From: Moritella sp.
Lineage (GTDB): Bacteria; Pseudomonadota; Gammaproteobacteria; Enterobacterales; Moritellaceae
NCBI RefSeq assembly: GCF_013215705.1
Contig: NZ_JABSQR010000015.1
Location: 80,926 to 129,539, forward strand
Reading direction: 5' to 3'
Length of the DNA stretch: 48,614 nt
The notes beneath the pieces are model-generated. The model did not search any database. It was not told the DNA's origin and saw only the letters and a list, made by a program, of their open reading frames with translations. Positions within the stretch are counted from its first letter, which is position 1. Each line of letters starts with the position of its first letter. This document shows, piece by piece, positions 1 through 10,305 of the stretch. The translations under genes were made by a program, and so were the position numbers.

Positions 1-76
1 GCGGTACTAGCTCAGTTGGTAGAGCGCAACCTTGCCAAGGTTGAGGTCAAGAGTTCGAGCCTCTTGTACCGCTCCA
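1..76 (+). tRNA. tRNA-Gly (anticodon GCC)
   Basis: The sequence folds as a complete cloverleaf. The 7-bp acceptor stem GCGGTAC/GTACCGC closes it, the D arm is GCTC...GAGC, the anticodon stem CAACC/GGTTG encloses loop TTGCCAA with anticodon GCC, and the T arm is AAGAG-TTCGAGC-CTCTT. The discriminator T is followed by an encoded CCA. It decodes GGC/GGU glycine codons. It begins at the first base of the window, so any upstream tRNA partners or promoter are not visible. Confidence 0.96.
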
Positions 77-232
77 AATTTAATGTTTTTGAAAATAAAA
101 AGCTTCCTTTATAATCCTCTGTTACTATTTCTCTTTATTTACTACTCCTATTATTTTAGAATCTACAAATCTACCACCGCTAATTTTACGCTCATGTCAT
201 TTAGACCAATTATACTTATTTAATCAATGTTA

Positions 233-253
233 TAGTTGTTAGTTGTTAGTTGC
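233..253. repeat. Three heptamer tandem repeats (TAGTTGT)
   Basis: Two exact TAGTTGT units and one TAGTTGC unit lie in the AT-rich spacer between the tRNA and the DUF4442 gene. The rest of 77-320 shows no convincing gene, terminator or promoter. Confidence 0.6.
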
Positions 254-320
254 TTACTGCTTGCTACCTACATTAAGCTAAGTATTTGTTTTGGAAACTA
301 ATATAACTTCAAGGATTGAT

Positions 321-812
321 ATGAAAGCCGAAAATAAACTCAGTAAAATCGTTAAGAAAGTAACGCTACTTCCAAAATCCTGGCATGCCTCTGCATTGTC
401 GTTGGTATTTGGCAAAGTCATTAAATTTGCTGGTACGTCAAAAATACGTGTCGAAAAATTAGATTTTTCTGGTTCTAAACTTAGTTTAAAAAACCGTAAG
501 CGTGTGCAAAATCATATTGGTGGTATCCATGCCGCTGCAATGGCGTTACTTGGCGAGTCTGCGACGGGTTTTTTAATTGGTATGCATGTACCCGACAACC
601 GTATTCCATTATTAAAAAATATGAATATTGATTATGTTCGCCGTGCTGCGGGGAATTTAACTGCGGTTGCCACATTAAGTGACGAGCAGATCAAGCATAT
701 TCGTGATACTGAAAAAGGGGATATATCGGTACCTGTCGTGATCACGGACAGTGAAGGCAATGAGCCCATTAATGCTGAATTTATCTGGGCCTGGGTACCT
801 AAAAAACGTTAA
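321..812 (+). CDS. DUF4442 hot-dog-fold protein (putative thioesterase)
   Basis: A protein of 163 residues of the DUF4442 family, a branch of the hot-dog fold that includes acyl-thioesterase-like proteins. The segment HIGGIHAAAMALLGESATG (residues about 65-83) resembles the central-helix region of such folds, where a conserved small or acidic residue contacts the acyl-thioester. Substrate is unknown; acyl-CoA or acyl-ACP hydrolysis is inferred from the fold only. The ATG at 321 is chosen because AAGGA at 311-315 sits five bases upstream; an in-frame TTG at 291 would add ten residues but lacks such a site. It stands alone, with long spacers on both sides, and has no signal peptide or membrane segment. 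Confidence 0.75.
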   Translation: MKAENKLSKIVKKVTLLPKSWHASALSLVFGKVIKFAGTSKIRVEKLDFSGSKLSLKNRKRVQNHIGGIHAAAMALLGESATGFLIGMHVPDNRIPLLKNMNIDYVRRAAGNLTAVATLSDEQIKHIRDTEKGDISVPVVITDSEGNEPINAEFIWAWVPKKR

Positions 813-1043
813 GCTTTTATTATTTTATACCGAAACGACGTTGACGTGCTTAGTTCAATATGAACACCGAGACGTTAACTATATAATTATAGGTACTAAT
901 TTAGACTTGGAATTCTATTCGTTATTGGTTACTCACCATATTGCTGAAAGAACTTGATTTTTAACCTTAACAAGAACATTGTGTAGCTCGTTAAAATAAT
1001 CTTCAGTTAATCTAATCAAATTTACTTCCATCAGAGGTGTAGC

Positions 1044-2375
1044 ATGTCGGTGTACAGTACCTTATGTTTTCTCGCTGCAATTGCCATTTTTATTGCATTT
1101 ATTAATAGCAAAATTGGCAAAATGCAAACTACAGTTGCGATAACAGCGGGATCAATAATACTGTCTTTAGGTATTGTGATTGCAGGTCAAAGTGGCTGGT
1201 TTCATTTAGAGGCAATTGCTACAGAGCAATTAAATAATATCAATTTCGAAAGCTTTTTATTAAAAGGCATCCTGGGTTTCCTCTTGTTTGCCGGTGGCTT
1301 AGGCATTAAATTGGCACACATGAAAGACCAAAAGTGGGAAATCACGGTCTTGGCGCTGGTTGCCACCTTATTCTCAACTGCCTTTATTGGGTGGGTGTTA
1401 TGGGGTTTTTGTCAGCTAGTCGGTATTCCATTAGACTTCATTTACTGTCTACTCTTTGGTTCGCTTATTTCACCCACGGATCCGATTGCTGTACTGGCGA
1501 TTGTTAAGAACCTGGACGCCCCACAGCGTATCTCTACGCAAATCGAAGGTGAGTCATTATTTAATGATGGTTTTGGTTTAGTGATCTTCATGACTCTATT
1601 TTCGGTGGCATTTGGCAGTGACGCGCCAACCGTGAGCGGTGTAGCCCAACTATTCGTGCAGGAAGCGATTGGTGGCATCATCTATGGGCTTGTACTTGGT
1701 TTAGTATTCCATTATTTAATCAGTTCGACCAATGACCACTCAATGGAATTATTACTGACTATTGCCATCCCAACCGCGGGTTATGTATTTGCTGACGTGA
1801 TCCATGTATCAGGCCCGTTAGCCATGGTGGTCGCCGGTATTATGATTGGTAACTGGACGCGTCAAAAAGGCTTCTCGCCAGAAAGTGAGTACCACTTGGA
1901 TCACTTTTGGGAATTAGTCGATGAATTCTTAAATGGTATTCTATTCTTGCTGATCGGTATGGCTATGTTGTTGTTTAGCTTCCACAAAGAAGATTGGATC
2001 TTGATGGTATTTGCTATTCCATTGGTACTGGTTGCACGTTATTTAAGTGTGAAATTCTCTTATCTCTTCTTTAACCGTTTCCGCAGTTACAACCCATGGT
2101 CTGTGAAGATCCTGACTTGGGGGGGATTACGTGGCGGTTTAGCGCTGGCGATGGCGTTAGCAATTCCGGCAGGGGTATTTATTATTCCAGAAAAGAACAT
2201 TGATGTTCGAGAAATTATTTTGGTGATGACTTACTCAGTGGTGGTGTTCTCAATTTTGGTACAAGGCTCAAGTATTACTGGCTTGATCCATAAAGCAAAA
2301 AAATGGGAAGCTGAGCAGCTGGAAAAAAACACGACTGCTGACGTTGTTACAACCAAAACGGATACTGATAAATAA
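1044..2375 (+). CDS. Na+(K+)/H+ antiporter, NhaP/CPA1 family
   Basis: An inner-membrane cation/proton antiporter of 443 residues with about a dozen hydrophobic segments from residue 5 to about 415. Family motifs visible are ISPTDP (142-147), within the conserved ion-pathway helix, and GESLFNDG (169-176) with the Asn-Asp pair that defines the CPA1 ion-binding site. WGGLRGGLALAMALAIP near residue 360 is another family hallmark. It would exchange Na+ or K+ for protons for pH and salt homeostasis. The C-terminus is a short charged cytoplasmic tail with no TrkA-C or CBS domain. GAGGTG just before the ATG is a good ribosome site. It is a single-gene unit closed by the terminator at 2400-2431. Exact ion specificity cannot be read from sequence. 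Confidence 0.88.
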   Translation: MSVYSTLCFLAAIAIFIAFINSKIGKMQTTVAITAGSIILSLGIVIAGQSGWFHLEAIATEQLNNINFESFLLKGILGFLLFAGGLGIKLAHMKDQKWEITVLALVATLFSTAFIGWVLWGFCQLVGIPLDFIYCLLFGSLISPTDPIAVLAIVKNLDAPQRISTQIEGESLFNDGFGLVIFMTLFSVAFGSDAPTVSGVAQLFVQEAIGGIIYGLVLGLVFHYLISSTNDHSMELLLTIAIPTAGYVFADVIHVSGPLAMVVAGIMIGNWTRQKGFSPESEYHLDHFWELVDEFLNGILFLLIGMAMLLFSFHKEDWILMVFAIPLVLVARYLSVKFSYLFFNRFRSYNPWSVKILTWGGLRGGLALAMALAIPAGVFIIPEKNIDVREIILVMTYSVVVFSILVQGSSITGLIHKAKKWEAEQLEKNTTADVVTTKTDTDK

Positions 2376-2399
2376 TCGTTAATGCATAGCTATGTTAAC

Positions 2400-2431
2400 G
2401 CGCGCAGAGACTTGTCCTTTGTGCGCTTTTT
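2400..2431 (+). terminator. Rho-independent terminator of the antiporter gene
   Basis: The stem GCGCGCA/TGTGCGC has seven pairs including one G-T. It encloses a 13-base loop and is followed by five T. It sits 24 bases after the antiporter stop. Confidence 0.75.
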
Positions 2432-2455
2432 GTTATTTACCTCGTCTCTGATATA

Positions 2456-2479
2456 GCATCTTGAAGTAACGTGGGTATA
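2456..2479. repeat. Dispersed repeat, copy 1 (TTGAAGTAACGTGGGTATA)
   Basis: This 24-bp stretch matches the reverse complement of 23791-23814 at about 20 of 24 positions. It lies between the convergent antiporter and queG genes, a typical place for a non-coding interspersed element. See the second copy for the palindromic version. Confidence 0.55.
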
Positions 2480-2488
2480 ACAGCTGTG

Positions 2489-3631
2489 TTAGGCATCACG
2501 TGGCAGTGCTTTTTCAATCATGCGGATTAACTTATCTTTGGTTTTATCGATTTGTAATACTGGAATGATGTTGTCTGCTTTTGCCTGTTGCTGTTGTAGC
2601 GCCCAGGTAATATGCTCTTGTACCATTTCTGTTGTTTCAACAAATTTAGTTTCTAACGCTTCGACAATTTCTGCTGAATAAGCTGCATTACCCAGTGCCA
2701 CGGAAATATTCCGCAACCAACGTTCATGACCAATACGACGGATCGGCGAGCCTTCTGTCTGTTTTAAGAAATAAGTTTCTTCCCATGCGTACAGTGCTAA
2801 TAGATCGGGCGAATGCAAATTTGAGCGCGGGTGAAAGTCTTGTTCATCGGTAAGCGCTGCAAAACGGTTCCACGGACAGATCAACTGGCAATCATCACAA
2901 CCGTAGATGCGATTACCGATTAAAGGTCGAAACTCTTCTGGAATAGCGCCAAATAGCTCAATAGTCAGATAAGAAATACAGCGATTAGCATCAACACTGT
3001 AGGGTTCAACAATGGCTTGTGTTGGACAAATCTGTAAACACGCTGTACATTTTCCACATTGATTTTCAATTGGTTTATCAACAGGTAGTGGTAGGTTTAT
3101 TAATATTTCACCAAGAAAAAACCAGGAACCCGCTTCTTTGTTTAAAATGAGTGAGTGTTTACCTGTCCAGCCTAATCCGGCTTTTTCGGCTAACGGGCGC
3201 TCGAGTAAAGGGCCGGTATCAACAAACGGCCGGGCATCGAGCGTTTCACAATGCTCACTGATTTTTTCGCCTAAGTGTTTAAGGCGTTTGCGGATGATTT
3301 TATGGTAATCACGCCCTAGGGCATAACGGCTGATATAACCTTTGTCTTTCTGTTTTAAGGTGGTCGCCATTAATGCATCGGGTGGTAGATAATCCATGCG
3401 TACTGAAATAACGCGGATCGTGCCTGGATAAAGTTCTTCCGGGTGAGTTCGCATGGTGCCGTAACGCGACATATAATCCATATCGGCATGGTAACCATTA
3501 TCTAACCAGGTTTGGAAATGTGGTTCGTAGGTCGATAAGTCTGTATCGGTAATACCGACTTGTTGGAAACCAAGTTCCGCCCCCCAGACTTTAATTTTCT
3601 GTGTAAGTTGTTGATAGTCTATCGGAGGCAT
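2489..3631 (-). CDS. queG: Epoxyqueuosine reductase QueG
   Basis: Catalyses the last step of queuosine synthesis, reducing epoxyqueuosine to queuosine in the wobble position of tRNAs with GUN anticodons. It uses cobalamin and two [4Fe-4S] clusters. The 380 residues match the family length. The N-terminal half is the cobalamin-binding part, with the conserved PFVDTGP segment (Asp138) carrying the proposed proton donor. Cluster ligands appear as CGKCTACLQICP (Cys192, 195, 198, 202) plus Cys218 and CDDCQLIC (245, 248, 252). A HEAT-like C-terminal tail follows. It is divergent from tsaE, as in Escherichia coli, but the nnrD gene that usually lies between them is missing. Confidence 0.95.
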   Translation of the reverse strand: MPPIDYQQLTQKIKVWGAELGFQQVGITDTDLSTYEPHFQTWLDNGYHADMDYMSRYGTMRTHPEELYPGTIRVISVRMDYLPPDALMATTLKQKDKGYISRYALGRDYHKIIRKRLKHLGEKISEHCETLDARPFVDTGPLLERPLAEKAGLGWTGKHSLILNKEAGSWFFLGEILINLPLPVDKPIENQCGKCTACLQICPTQAIVEPYSVDANRCISYLTIELFGAIPEEFRPLIGNRIYGCDDCQLICPWNRFAALTDEQDFHPRSNLHSPDLLALYAWEETYFLKQTEGSPIRRIGHERWLRNISVALGNAAYSAEIVEALETKFVETTEMVQEHITWALQQQQAKADNIIPVLQIDKTKDKLIRMIEKALPRDA

Positions 3632-3796
3632 GGTTTATTATCTGTCTATGAGTAAATTGAGGTAAAGTTTATCATATTGTGGTTTTCTTTGGGCTCGACA
3701 ATTTGTAGAATCGACATACCTGTTCAATTTTATAAGTGAATGGTTAACAGAACTCAATATAGCGTTTTATTTTAATGTTTAAGGTAGTTAAATTAG

Positions 3797-4273
3797 ATGA
3801 CAAATACAGTAAAAGTTTTCTTAGCAGACGAATCAGAAACCGTTGCTTTTGGTGCAAGCCTTTCGCGTTTATGCGATAGTGCTACTACTATTTTTTTACA
3901 CGGTGATTTGGGCGCGGGTAAAACGACACTCACCCGTGGTTTTGTACAAGCACTGGGTCATCAAGGGAATGTGAAAAGCCCAACTTATACATTAGTTGAA
4001 CCGTATGAATTAGCCGATTGGAATGTCTATCATTTTGACCTTTACCGTCTGGCTGATCCAGAAGAATTAGAATTTATGGGGATTCGTGACTATTTTACCG
4101 ATAATTGCCTGTGTTTAGTTGAATGGCCACAGCGTGGTGAAGGATTTTTACCTGTTGAAGATTTACAAGTTACCCTTACTTATGTCGGAGAACAACGTGA
4201 AGTTGTGGTGAAAGGCATTAGTGAATTAGGGGAAATAATGGTCAATAAATTAGCTAAGATAAATGTAGGATAA
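3797..4273 (+). CDS. tsaE: tRNA threonylcarbamoyladenosine biosynthesis ATPase TsaE
   Basis: A small cytoplasmic P-loop ATPase that works with TsaB and TsaD to install t6A at position 37 of ANN-decoding tRNAs. The Walker A motif GDLGAGKTT spans residues 36-44. The family segments [10 protein letters not shown] and YHFDLYRL follow, and the Walker-B-like region includes LVEWP. At 158 residues it has the usual length. It is the first gene of the tsaE-amiB-mutL-miaA-hfq-hflXKC cluster, and amiB starts only two bases after its stop, implying co-transcription. Confidence 0.95.
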   Translation: MTNTVKVFLADESETVAFGASLSRLCDSATTIFLHGDLGAGKTTLTRGFVQALGHQGNVKSPTYTLVEPYELADWNVYHFDLYRLADPEELEFMGIRDYFTDNCLCLVEWPQRGEGFLPVEDLQVTLTYVGEQREVVVKGISELGEIMVNKLAKINVG

Positions 4274-4275
4274 CA

Positions 4276-5625
4276 ATGTTTAAACGGATTTTACTATTAA
4301 GCATAATGTACTTGTGCTTTATGCCATTAAGTTATGCTGCCAATACGGTGAATGCGATACGCATTGTTGAGCATGCGGATAAAACAAGGATTGTTTTTGA
4401 TCTGGCGAAAAAACCGTTATTCAACCTTTACGACCGTCACAAAAAGACCCAGATTGTGGTGGATTTTGCAGGTACACGTAATAAGGCTTATGTGAGTAAG
4501 CTCGCAAGGTTAAGCAGTAACATTACCCGTGTTGAACAAGTTAAATCCACTAAATCGAGCGATTTACGGATTATTTTTCATCTTGCTCAACCAATTAACT
4601 ATCGATTTTTTGAATTAGCGGGTAGTAAAACTACAAAAAACAGGTTAGTGATTGATTTACCTGTCAAACCGATAAAATCGTTAAAAACAGTTATAAAGAA
4701 AAAGAACCCTGTAGCCGTTAAAAAAACCACGAAAAAGGCGCAGATTAAGCATCCTCAAAGGGATGTTGTGATCGCCATTGATGCCGGGCATGGTGGTAAA
4801 GATCCGGGTTCCATCGGTTTCAAAAAGTTTGTTGAAAAAGACATTAACTTAGCGATTGCTAAAAAAACGGTCGCTATTTTAAATCAGAAAAAAGGCATTA
4901 AAGCGGTGTTGATCCGTACCGATGACCGTTATATCTCACTGAATGAACGCTCTGCGATTGCGCGTAAGTATAAAGCTGAATTGTTAGTGTCTGTGCATGC
5001 CGACGGTTTTACCTCATCACAACCATCGGGTGCGTCAACGCTGATCTTGTCACAAGGTCGGGCGAACTATGAATTCAACAAAAATCTGCGTAACGACAAT
5101 GTCAATGGACTGTTAGGTGGTGTGGGTGATGCAATTAAAAACAGTGATGGTACGGATGATTTGCAATATATGTTCCTCGATCTTGGTCGGCAATATTCAC
5201 AAGGTGCGGGTTATAACATCGCGTCATTGATCCATAATGAATTAGCCAAAGTAACACATATGCATAAATCTAAGCCGTACGAGCAAAGCTTGGCGGTATT
5301 AAAGTCACTGGATATCCCTTCTTTGCTGGTTGAAGCAGGTTTTGTTACCAATTACCGAGAAGGTAAAAAGTTAACTTCGCGCAGTCACCAGCGTAAGATT
5401 GCTAACGCCATTGCCCAAGGGAGTTACTTGTATTTCCGTAACTCACCGCCAAAAGATACGTATTTGGCGTATATGCGCAATAGTATTCACGTAGTTAAAA
5501 AAGGTGACTCATTGTCGGTCATTGCTAACAGTTATGGTACATCGGTTACACGTATCAAACAGTTAAATAATTTAACTAAGAATACCGTGTATATTGGCCA
5601 AAAATTGAAAATACCAACGAGTTAG
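4276..5625 (+). CDS. amiB: N-acetylmuramoyl-L-alanine amidase AmiB-type (AMIN, Amidase_3, LysM)
   Basis: A periplasmic zinc amidase that cleaves the amide bond between MurNAc and the stem peptide during septal peptidoglycan splitting. A Sec signal peptide covers residues 1 to about 21, ending SYAA. An AMIN domain (about 23-130) targets the septum, and a Lys-rich linker follows. The Amidase_3 domain (about 163-385) shows [12 protein letters not shown] (zinc His), EKDINL (zinc Glu), SVHADG (zinc His) and [10 protein letters not shown] (catalytic Glu). A C-terminal LysM (about 403-449) binds glycan. The family is activated by EnvC or NlpD; the helix between the AGH and VHA parts is the expected regulatory helix. 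It lies between tsaE and mutL, as in relatives. Confidence 0.93.
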   Translation: MFKRILLLSIMYLCFMPLSYAANTVNAIRIVEHADKTRIVFDLAKKPLFNLYDRHKKTQIVVDFAGTRNKAYVSKLARLSSNITRVEQVKSTKSSDLRIIFHLAQPINYRFFELAGSKTTKNRLVIDLPVKPIKSLKTVIKKKNPVAVKKTTKKAQIKHPQRDVVIAIDAGHGGKDPGSIGFKKFVEKDINLAIAKKTVAILNQKKGIKAVLIRTDDRYISLNERSAIARKYKAELLVSVHADGFTSSQPSGASTLILSQGRANYEFNKNLRNDNVNGLLGGVGDAIKNSDGTDDLQYMFLDLGRQYSQGAGYNIASLIHNELAKVTHMHKSKPYEQSLAVLKSLDIPSLLVEAGFVTNYREGKKLTSRSHQRKIANAIAQGSYLYFRNSPPKDTYLAYMRNSIHVVKKGDSLSVIANSYGTSVTRIKQLNNLTKNTVYIGQKLKIPTS

Positions 5626-5632
5626 GTGTGTC

Positions 5633-7666
5633 ATGACAATTAAAATATTACCACCTCGATTAGCGAACCAAATTGCGGCTGGTGAGGTGGTAGAACGCCC
5701 TTCATCGGTAGTTAAAGAACTGATTGAAAACAGTATCGATGCGGGCGCTACGCGTATTGATATTGATATTGAGAAGGGTGGCGCCAAGCTGATCCGTATT
5801 CGTGATAACGGTAGCGGTGTGGAGAAAGACCAACTGGGTCTGGCATTAAGCCGCCATGCCACCAGTAAGCTTGCTACCTTGGATGATCTGGAAGCGATTG
5901 ATAGCTTAGGTTTTCGTGGTGAAGCATTAGCGAGTATCAGTTCGGTGTCTCGGCTTACATTTACCTCTCGCACTAAAGCACAAACCGAAGCATGGCAAGC
6001 CTATGCCGAAGGGCGAGATATGCAGGTGAAGATAAAACCTGCCGCACATCCGATTGGTACCACAGTTGAAGTTGTTGATTTATTTTTTAATACGCCCGCA
6101 CGACGTAAGTTTTTGCGTACCGATAAAACCGAATTTAATCATATTGATGAATTGGTGAAACGTATTGCGTTAAGTCGCTTTGATTTACAGGTCACTTTAA
6201 AGCATAACGGTAAAGTGATCCGCAGTTATCGACCCGCGGGCACTGTCGAGCAACAAGAGCGCCGTGTCGCCAGTATTACTAGCACCAATTTTATGGCAAA
6301 TTGCATGGCGTTGGACTGCGAACACAGTGATATAAAACTGTGGGGCTGGATCGGTTTACCACATGATAACGCGCCAATGGATGTGCAATACAGCTACGTT
6401 AATGGCCGTATGATGCGAGATAAGCTGATCAATCATGCATTACGTCAAGCTTATGAAGAAGCGACTGGTATCGCTGCGCCGCCTGCGTACGTATTGTTTA
6501 TTGAAGTGTCGGTTCGTGAAGTTGATGTGAATGTGCATCCGGCTAAACATGAAGTGCGTTTTCATCAAGCGCGTCTGGTGCATGACTTTATTTTTCAAGG
6601 TGTATTTAAAGCGATTACTGAAGGTATTAGCCCATCAATGCCTGCGGCAGAGTTGCCTGTTCAGGAAGCGATTAGTTATCCTGGCCAAGCGCCTATCACC
6701 AGTCATGCCAATGCCAGCGTCAACGAGCAGACTGCTGAGCATGGTATGGCGCCTGCGGGGATTGCTGATAGCACGGACTACAATGTAAGTACAAGCATAA
6801 GTACAGCTGCATATGGCGATGTTATGCCGATGCAAAATAAGCATGGTTATGGCGTTACAGATAAGCGCCAGGGGAGTACAAGTGCAACGTCGTCGAGTTA
6901 TGCTCAGCAGCGTCAATATATGCCTGATAAGCCCTCAGCAGGTGCTATCAAGCAATACCATCACTTGTTACAGCCCAGCAAGGCTGAAATAACTGAATTT
7001 CAGCAAGTCGCGCGGAACACTACGACCACCAGTGTTAATCAAGGGCGTCAAGTTGGGTCGAATAGTCAGTCGAACGAGCAACATACTGCGCGCGTTAAAT
7101 TACTCAGTTTAGTCAGAGATAATTATTTATTAGTGCAAGATGATGATGCACTGTTGCTCGCTGATGTACTGGCAATGTGGCAGGTGAATTGTAAAATGCA
7201 ATTACTGGCAACATGGGAACAAGGGGTTATATCCCAGCCGCTGTTATTGCCAATATCAATTAAACTAGACAAAAATTTTGTCGAAACAGCAAAAAATCAG
7301 AAAAATTTGCTTAATCGATTGGGTTTAGAGTTGAATTATAGTAATGCCGCCACCATTATCGTTAGAAAGGTGCCAGCACAATTACGCCAAGCGAATTTAT
7401 CTGCTGTGTTACCAGAGTTATTGCAACAGATAGTTCATCTATCCGAACAGGCGACTGCCTCAGATGTTGCCCCCTTGTGTCATTGGCTTGCAATACAAGG
7501 TAGTCATGGATTGACCAAATTTACTTGGGAACAAGCGACTCAAATATATAGCCAATTTATCGAACAAGATAGCTGTGTACAACAGCAATATCGTTCTAAA
7601 CTATTTGAGAAACTGGACTATATGTCTGTAATAGAGAGATTTAACTGTGACTCAACAGCAAACTAA
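5633..7666 (+). CDS. mutL: DNA mismatch repair protein MutL
   Basis: The matchmaker of methyl-directed mismatch repair, linking MutS recognition to MutH incision and UvrD unwinding. The N-terminal GHKL ATPase contains [11 protein letters not shown] (catalytic Glu29, Mg-binding Asn33), DNGSG near residue 58 and [10 protein letters not shown] near 94. A variable Gln/Ser/Ala-rich linker spans roughly residues 345-480, and a C-terminal dimerisation domain follows from about 485. At 677 residues it is longer than the E. coli protein (615), with the excess in the linker. The C-terminal domain shows no DQHA(x)2E(x)4E endonuclease motif, as expected for a MutH-dependent MutL. Its stop overlaps miaA by 20 bases, so translation is likely coupled. 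Confidence 0.96.
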   Translation: MTIKILPPRLANQIAAGEVVERPSSVVKELIENSIDAGATRIDIDIEKGGAKLIRIRDNGSGVEKDQLGLALSRHATSKLATLDDLEAIDSLGFRGEALASISSVSRLTFTSRTKAQTEAWQAYAEGRDMQVKIKPAAHPIGTTVEVVDLFFNTPARRKFLRTDKTEFNHIDELVKRIALSRFDLQVTLKHNGKVIRSYRPAGTVEQQERRVASITSTNFMANCMALDCEHSDIKLWGWIGLPHDNAPMDVQYSYVNGRMMRDKLINHALRQAYEEATGIAAPPAYVLFIEVSVREVDVNVHPAKHEVRFHQARLVHDFIFQGVFKAITEGISPSMPAAELPVQEAISYPGQAPITSHANASVNEQTAEHGMAPAGIADSTDYNVSTSISTAAYGDVMPMQNKHGYGVTDKRQGSTSATSSSYAQQRQYMPDKPSAGAIKQYHHLLQPSKAEITEFQQVARNTTTTSVNQGRQVGSNSQSNEQHTARVKLLSLVRDNYLLVQDDDALLLADVLAMWQVNCKMQLLATWEQGVISQPLLLPISIKLDKNFVETAKNQKNLLNRLGLELNYSNAATIIVRKVPAQLRQANLSAVLPELLQQIVHLSEQATASDVAPLCHWLAIQGSHGLTKFTWEQATQIYSQFIEQDSCVQQQYRSKLFEKLDYMSVIERFNCDSTAN

Positions 7667-8582
7667 ACCATTACCAAAAGCTATCTTTTTAATGGGGCCA
7701 ACGGCGTCAGGTAAAACTGATCTTGCTATTGAGTTAACAAAACAGCTGCCGTGTGAAATTATCAGTGTTGATTCGGCATTGATTTATAAAGACATGAATA
7801 TTGGCAGTGCGAAACCAACGGCGGCAGAGTTAGCACAAGCGCCACACCGTTTGATTGATATTATTGATCCTGCCATGAGCTATTCAGCGGCTGATTTTCG
7901 TGAAGATGCATTAAAACATATGCAAGCGATCACAGAAGCAGGAAAAATACCGCTACTTGTTGGCGGCACTATGCTTTATTTTAAAGTATTACTGGAAGGT
8001 CTATCGCCGGTACCGACATCCGTGCCTGAAATTAGACAGGCCATTGAAGCGGAAGCAAAACTGCGTGGTTGGGAATCATTACATCAAGAATTGTCTTTGT
8101 ATGATCCTGAGTCCGCAGCGCGTTTACATAAGAATGATGCTCAGCGTGTTTGCCGAGCGATTGAAGTTTATCGGCTAACGGGTAAATCATTAACTGAATT
8201 AACCCAACAAAAAGGTGAAGCATTGCCTTATGACGTAGCACAATTTGCCATTGCGCCAACCGATAAAGCTGTATTACATGAGCGTATCGAACGTCGTTTT
8301 AAGTTGATGATAGAGGCAGGATTTGAAGCTGAAGTGCAAGCCTTATATCAACGTGATGACCTGCACCTTGATTTACCATCGATGCGTTGTGTCGGTTATC
8401 GCCAGATGTGGGAATACCTTGATGGTAAAATGGATCATGATGAGATGGTATTTCGTGGTGTGGTAGCAACAAGACAATTAGCAAAGCGTCAAATGACGTG
8501 GTTAAAAAGTTGGAACGATCTAACGTGGTTAGACTCCAAAGCAGATAACAATTTAGAAAAAGTTTTATTATCAGTTGGCTAG
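7647..8582 (+). CDS. miaA: tRNA dimethylallyltransferase MiaA
   Basis: Transfers the dimethylallyl group from DMAPP to N6 of A37 in tRNAs reading UNN codons, the first step to ms2i6A. The P-loop GPTASGKT (residues 17-24) binds the diphosphate. [18 protein letters not shown] and [10 protein letters not shown] are the conserved substrate-binding segments, and VGGTMLYFK and RCVGYRQ lie later. Length 311 residues is normal. Translation begins at GTG 7647, inside the end of mutL, a coupling typical of this operon. The following hfq gene is 82 bases away, over which a separate promoter would fit. Confidence 0.95.
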   Translation: MTQQQTKPLPKAIFLMGPTASGKTDLAIELTKQLPCEIISVDSALIYKDMNIGSAKPTAAELAQAPHRLIDIIDPAMSYSAADFREDALKHMQAITEAGKIPLLVGGTMLYFKVLLEGLSPVPTSVPEIRQAIEAEAKLRGWESLHQELSLYDPESAARLHKNDAQRVCRAIEVYRLTGKSLTELTQQKGEALPYDVAQFAIAPTDKAVLHERIERRFKLMIEAGFEAEVQALYQRDDLHLDLPSMRCVGYRQMWEYLDGKMDHDEMVFRGVVATRQLAKRQMTWLKSWNDLTWLDSKADNNLEKVLLSVG

Positions 8583-8637
8583 TGCCTATTTTTAAGTAGT
8601 ATACTGATAATTATCGGTTATATTTTCATTATAATAA

Positions 8638-8907
<270 letters not shown>

Positions 8908-8966
8908 ATTTTTGAAATTTAACATAAAAAATCTTGTGAGTCATATACTCATAGGGAGTCGTGAAG

Positions 8967-10256
8967 TTGTTTGATCGTCATGAAGCAGGTGAACGTGCCA
9001 TATTAGTGCATGTTAATTTTAGTGATGAAGGCAACCGAGAAGATCTGCATGAATTAGAAATGCTGGTTTCCTCTGCCGGTGTCAATGCGTTATCTGTGGT
9101 AACAGGTTCGCGTTCAAGACCCCATCCTAAATATTTTGTTGGTACAGGTAAAGCAGAAGAAATTGCTGAAGCAGTAAAGCTTTATCAAGCAGATATTGTT
9201 ATCTTTAACCATGCCTTAGCGCCACGCCAAGAACGTAACTTAGAAGCGTTACTGGAATGTCGTGTTGTTGACCGGACAGGCCTGATTTTAGATATATTTT
9301 CGCAACGTGCTCGTACCCATGAAGGTAAGTTACAAGTTGAATTAGCGCAACTTCGCCATATGTCGACTCGATTAATTCGTGGTTGGACGCATTTAGAACG
9401 CCAGAAAGGCGGTATCGGCATGCGTGGTCCAGGTGAAACTCAACTGGAAACTGATCGTCGTTTATTGCGCGTGCGTATGGACAGTATTTTACGTCGTTTA
9501 GACAAAGTTGTTACCAAACGTGACCAAGGTCGTCGTTCACGTAAACGTCGTGAAATACCGACGATTTCGTTAGTCGGTTATACCAATGCGGGTAAGTCGA
9601 CGCTGTTTAATCGTCTCACTGATGCTAAAGTGTATGCCGCGGATCAATTGTTTGCGACGTTAGATCCAACATTACGGCGTATTACGGTTGCCGATGTTGG
9701 TGAAGTGGTGTTAGCGGATACTGTTGGCTTTATTCGTCACTTACCGCATGATTTAGTCGCTGCTTTTAAAGCCACATTGACGGAAACGCGAGAAGCGGAT
9801 CTACTTTTACATGTAATTGATTGTGCAGATGAAAACATGCGCGGTAATATCATCGAAGTAAATTCGGTATTAACCGAAATTGATGCGGGTGAAGTACCTG
9901 TTTTAATGGTATATAACAAAGTTGATAAGCTTGATGATGGTCGTTGTCGTATTGATTATGATGACGAAGGTAAGCCTGTTAATGTATGGCTATCGGCAAT
10001 GTCAGGCGAAGGTACAGCGTTTTTATATCAAGCATTAACGGAGTTACTGGCCAGTACCATGCAAGTGGTCAAGTTACAGCTACCGGTAATGCAGGGTCAT
10101 GTTGTCAGTCATCTGTATAATCTCGATTGTATTGAGCATGAAGCATTTGCTGAAAATGGTGACTGGCTACTCGACATTAGAATGACTATGATTGACTGGC
10201 AGCGTTTGAAAAAACACAAATGTAATAACATTGAAGATTTTATCCTTCAGCATTAG
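8967..10256 (+). CDS. hflX: Ribosome-rescue GTPase HflX
   Basis: A GTPase that binds 50S subunits and splits stalled or stress-inactivated ribosomes. The N-terminal HflX domain is followed by the conserved RGWTHLERQKGGIGMRGPGE linker helix and the G domain: G1 GYTNAGKST at about 204-212, G3 DTVGF and G4 NKVD. I chose TTG 8967, which gives MFDRHEAGE, matching the E. coli N-terminus MFDRYDAGE, and which lies eight bases after GGGAG at 8954-8958. The in-frame GTG at 8961 is only two bases from that site. At 429 residues the length matches E. coli (426). It follows hfq and precedes hflK-hflC. Confidence 0.94.
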   Translation: MFDRHEAGERAILVHVNFSDEGNREDLHELEMLVSSAGVNALSVVTGSRSRPHPKYFVGTGKAEEIAEAVKLYQADIVIFNHALAPRQERNLEALLECRVVDRTGLILDIFSQRARTHEGKLQVELAQLRHMSTRLIRGWTHLERQKGGIGMRGPGETQLETDRRLLRVRMDSILRRLDKVVTKRDQGRRSRKRREIPTISLVGYTNAGKSTLFNRLTDAKVYAADQLFATLDPTLRRITVADVGEVVLADTVGFIRHLPHDLVAAFKATLTETREADLLLHVIDCADENMRGNIIEVNSVLTEIDAGEVPVLMVYNKVDKLDDGRCRIDYDDEGKPVNVWLSAMSGEGTAFLYQALTELLASTMQVVKLQLPVMQGHVVSHLYNLDCIEHEAFAENGDWLLDIRMTMIDWQRLKKHKCNNIEDFILQH

Positions 10257-10305
10257 GCTGATATAATTAATATTTTCCCGAAACTATCTGGTAATGGAGA
10301 TGCAA

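Noticed and set aside
751-957. Frame of 68 codons overlapping the DUF4442 gene end
   Set aside because: It mostly overlaps a real gene in another frame, has no ribosome site and no recognisable protein features.
8575-8635. Possible hfq promoters (TATACT at 8600, TATAAT at 8630) and the palindrome GATAATTATC
   Set aside because: Good -10 boxes exist but no convincing -35 at correct spacing; AT-rich DNA gives such matches by chance.
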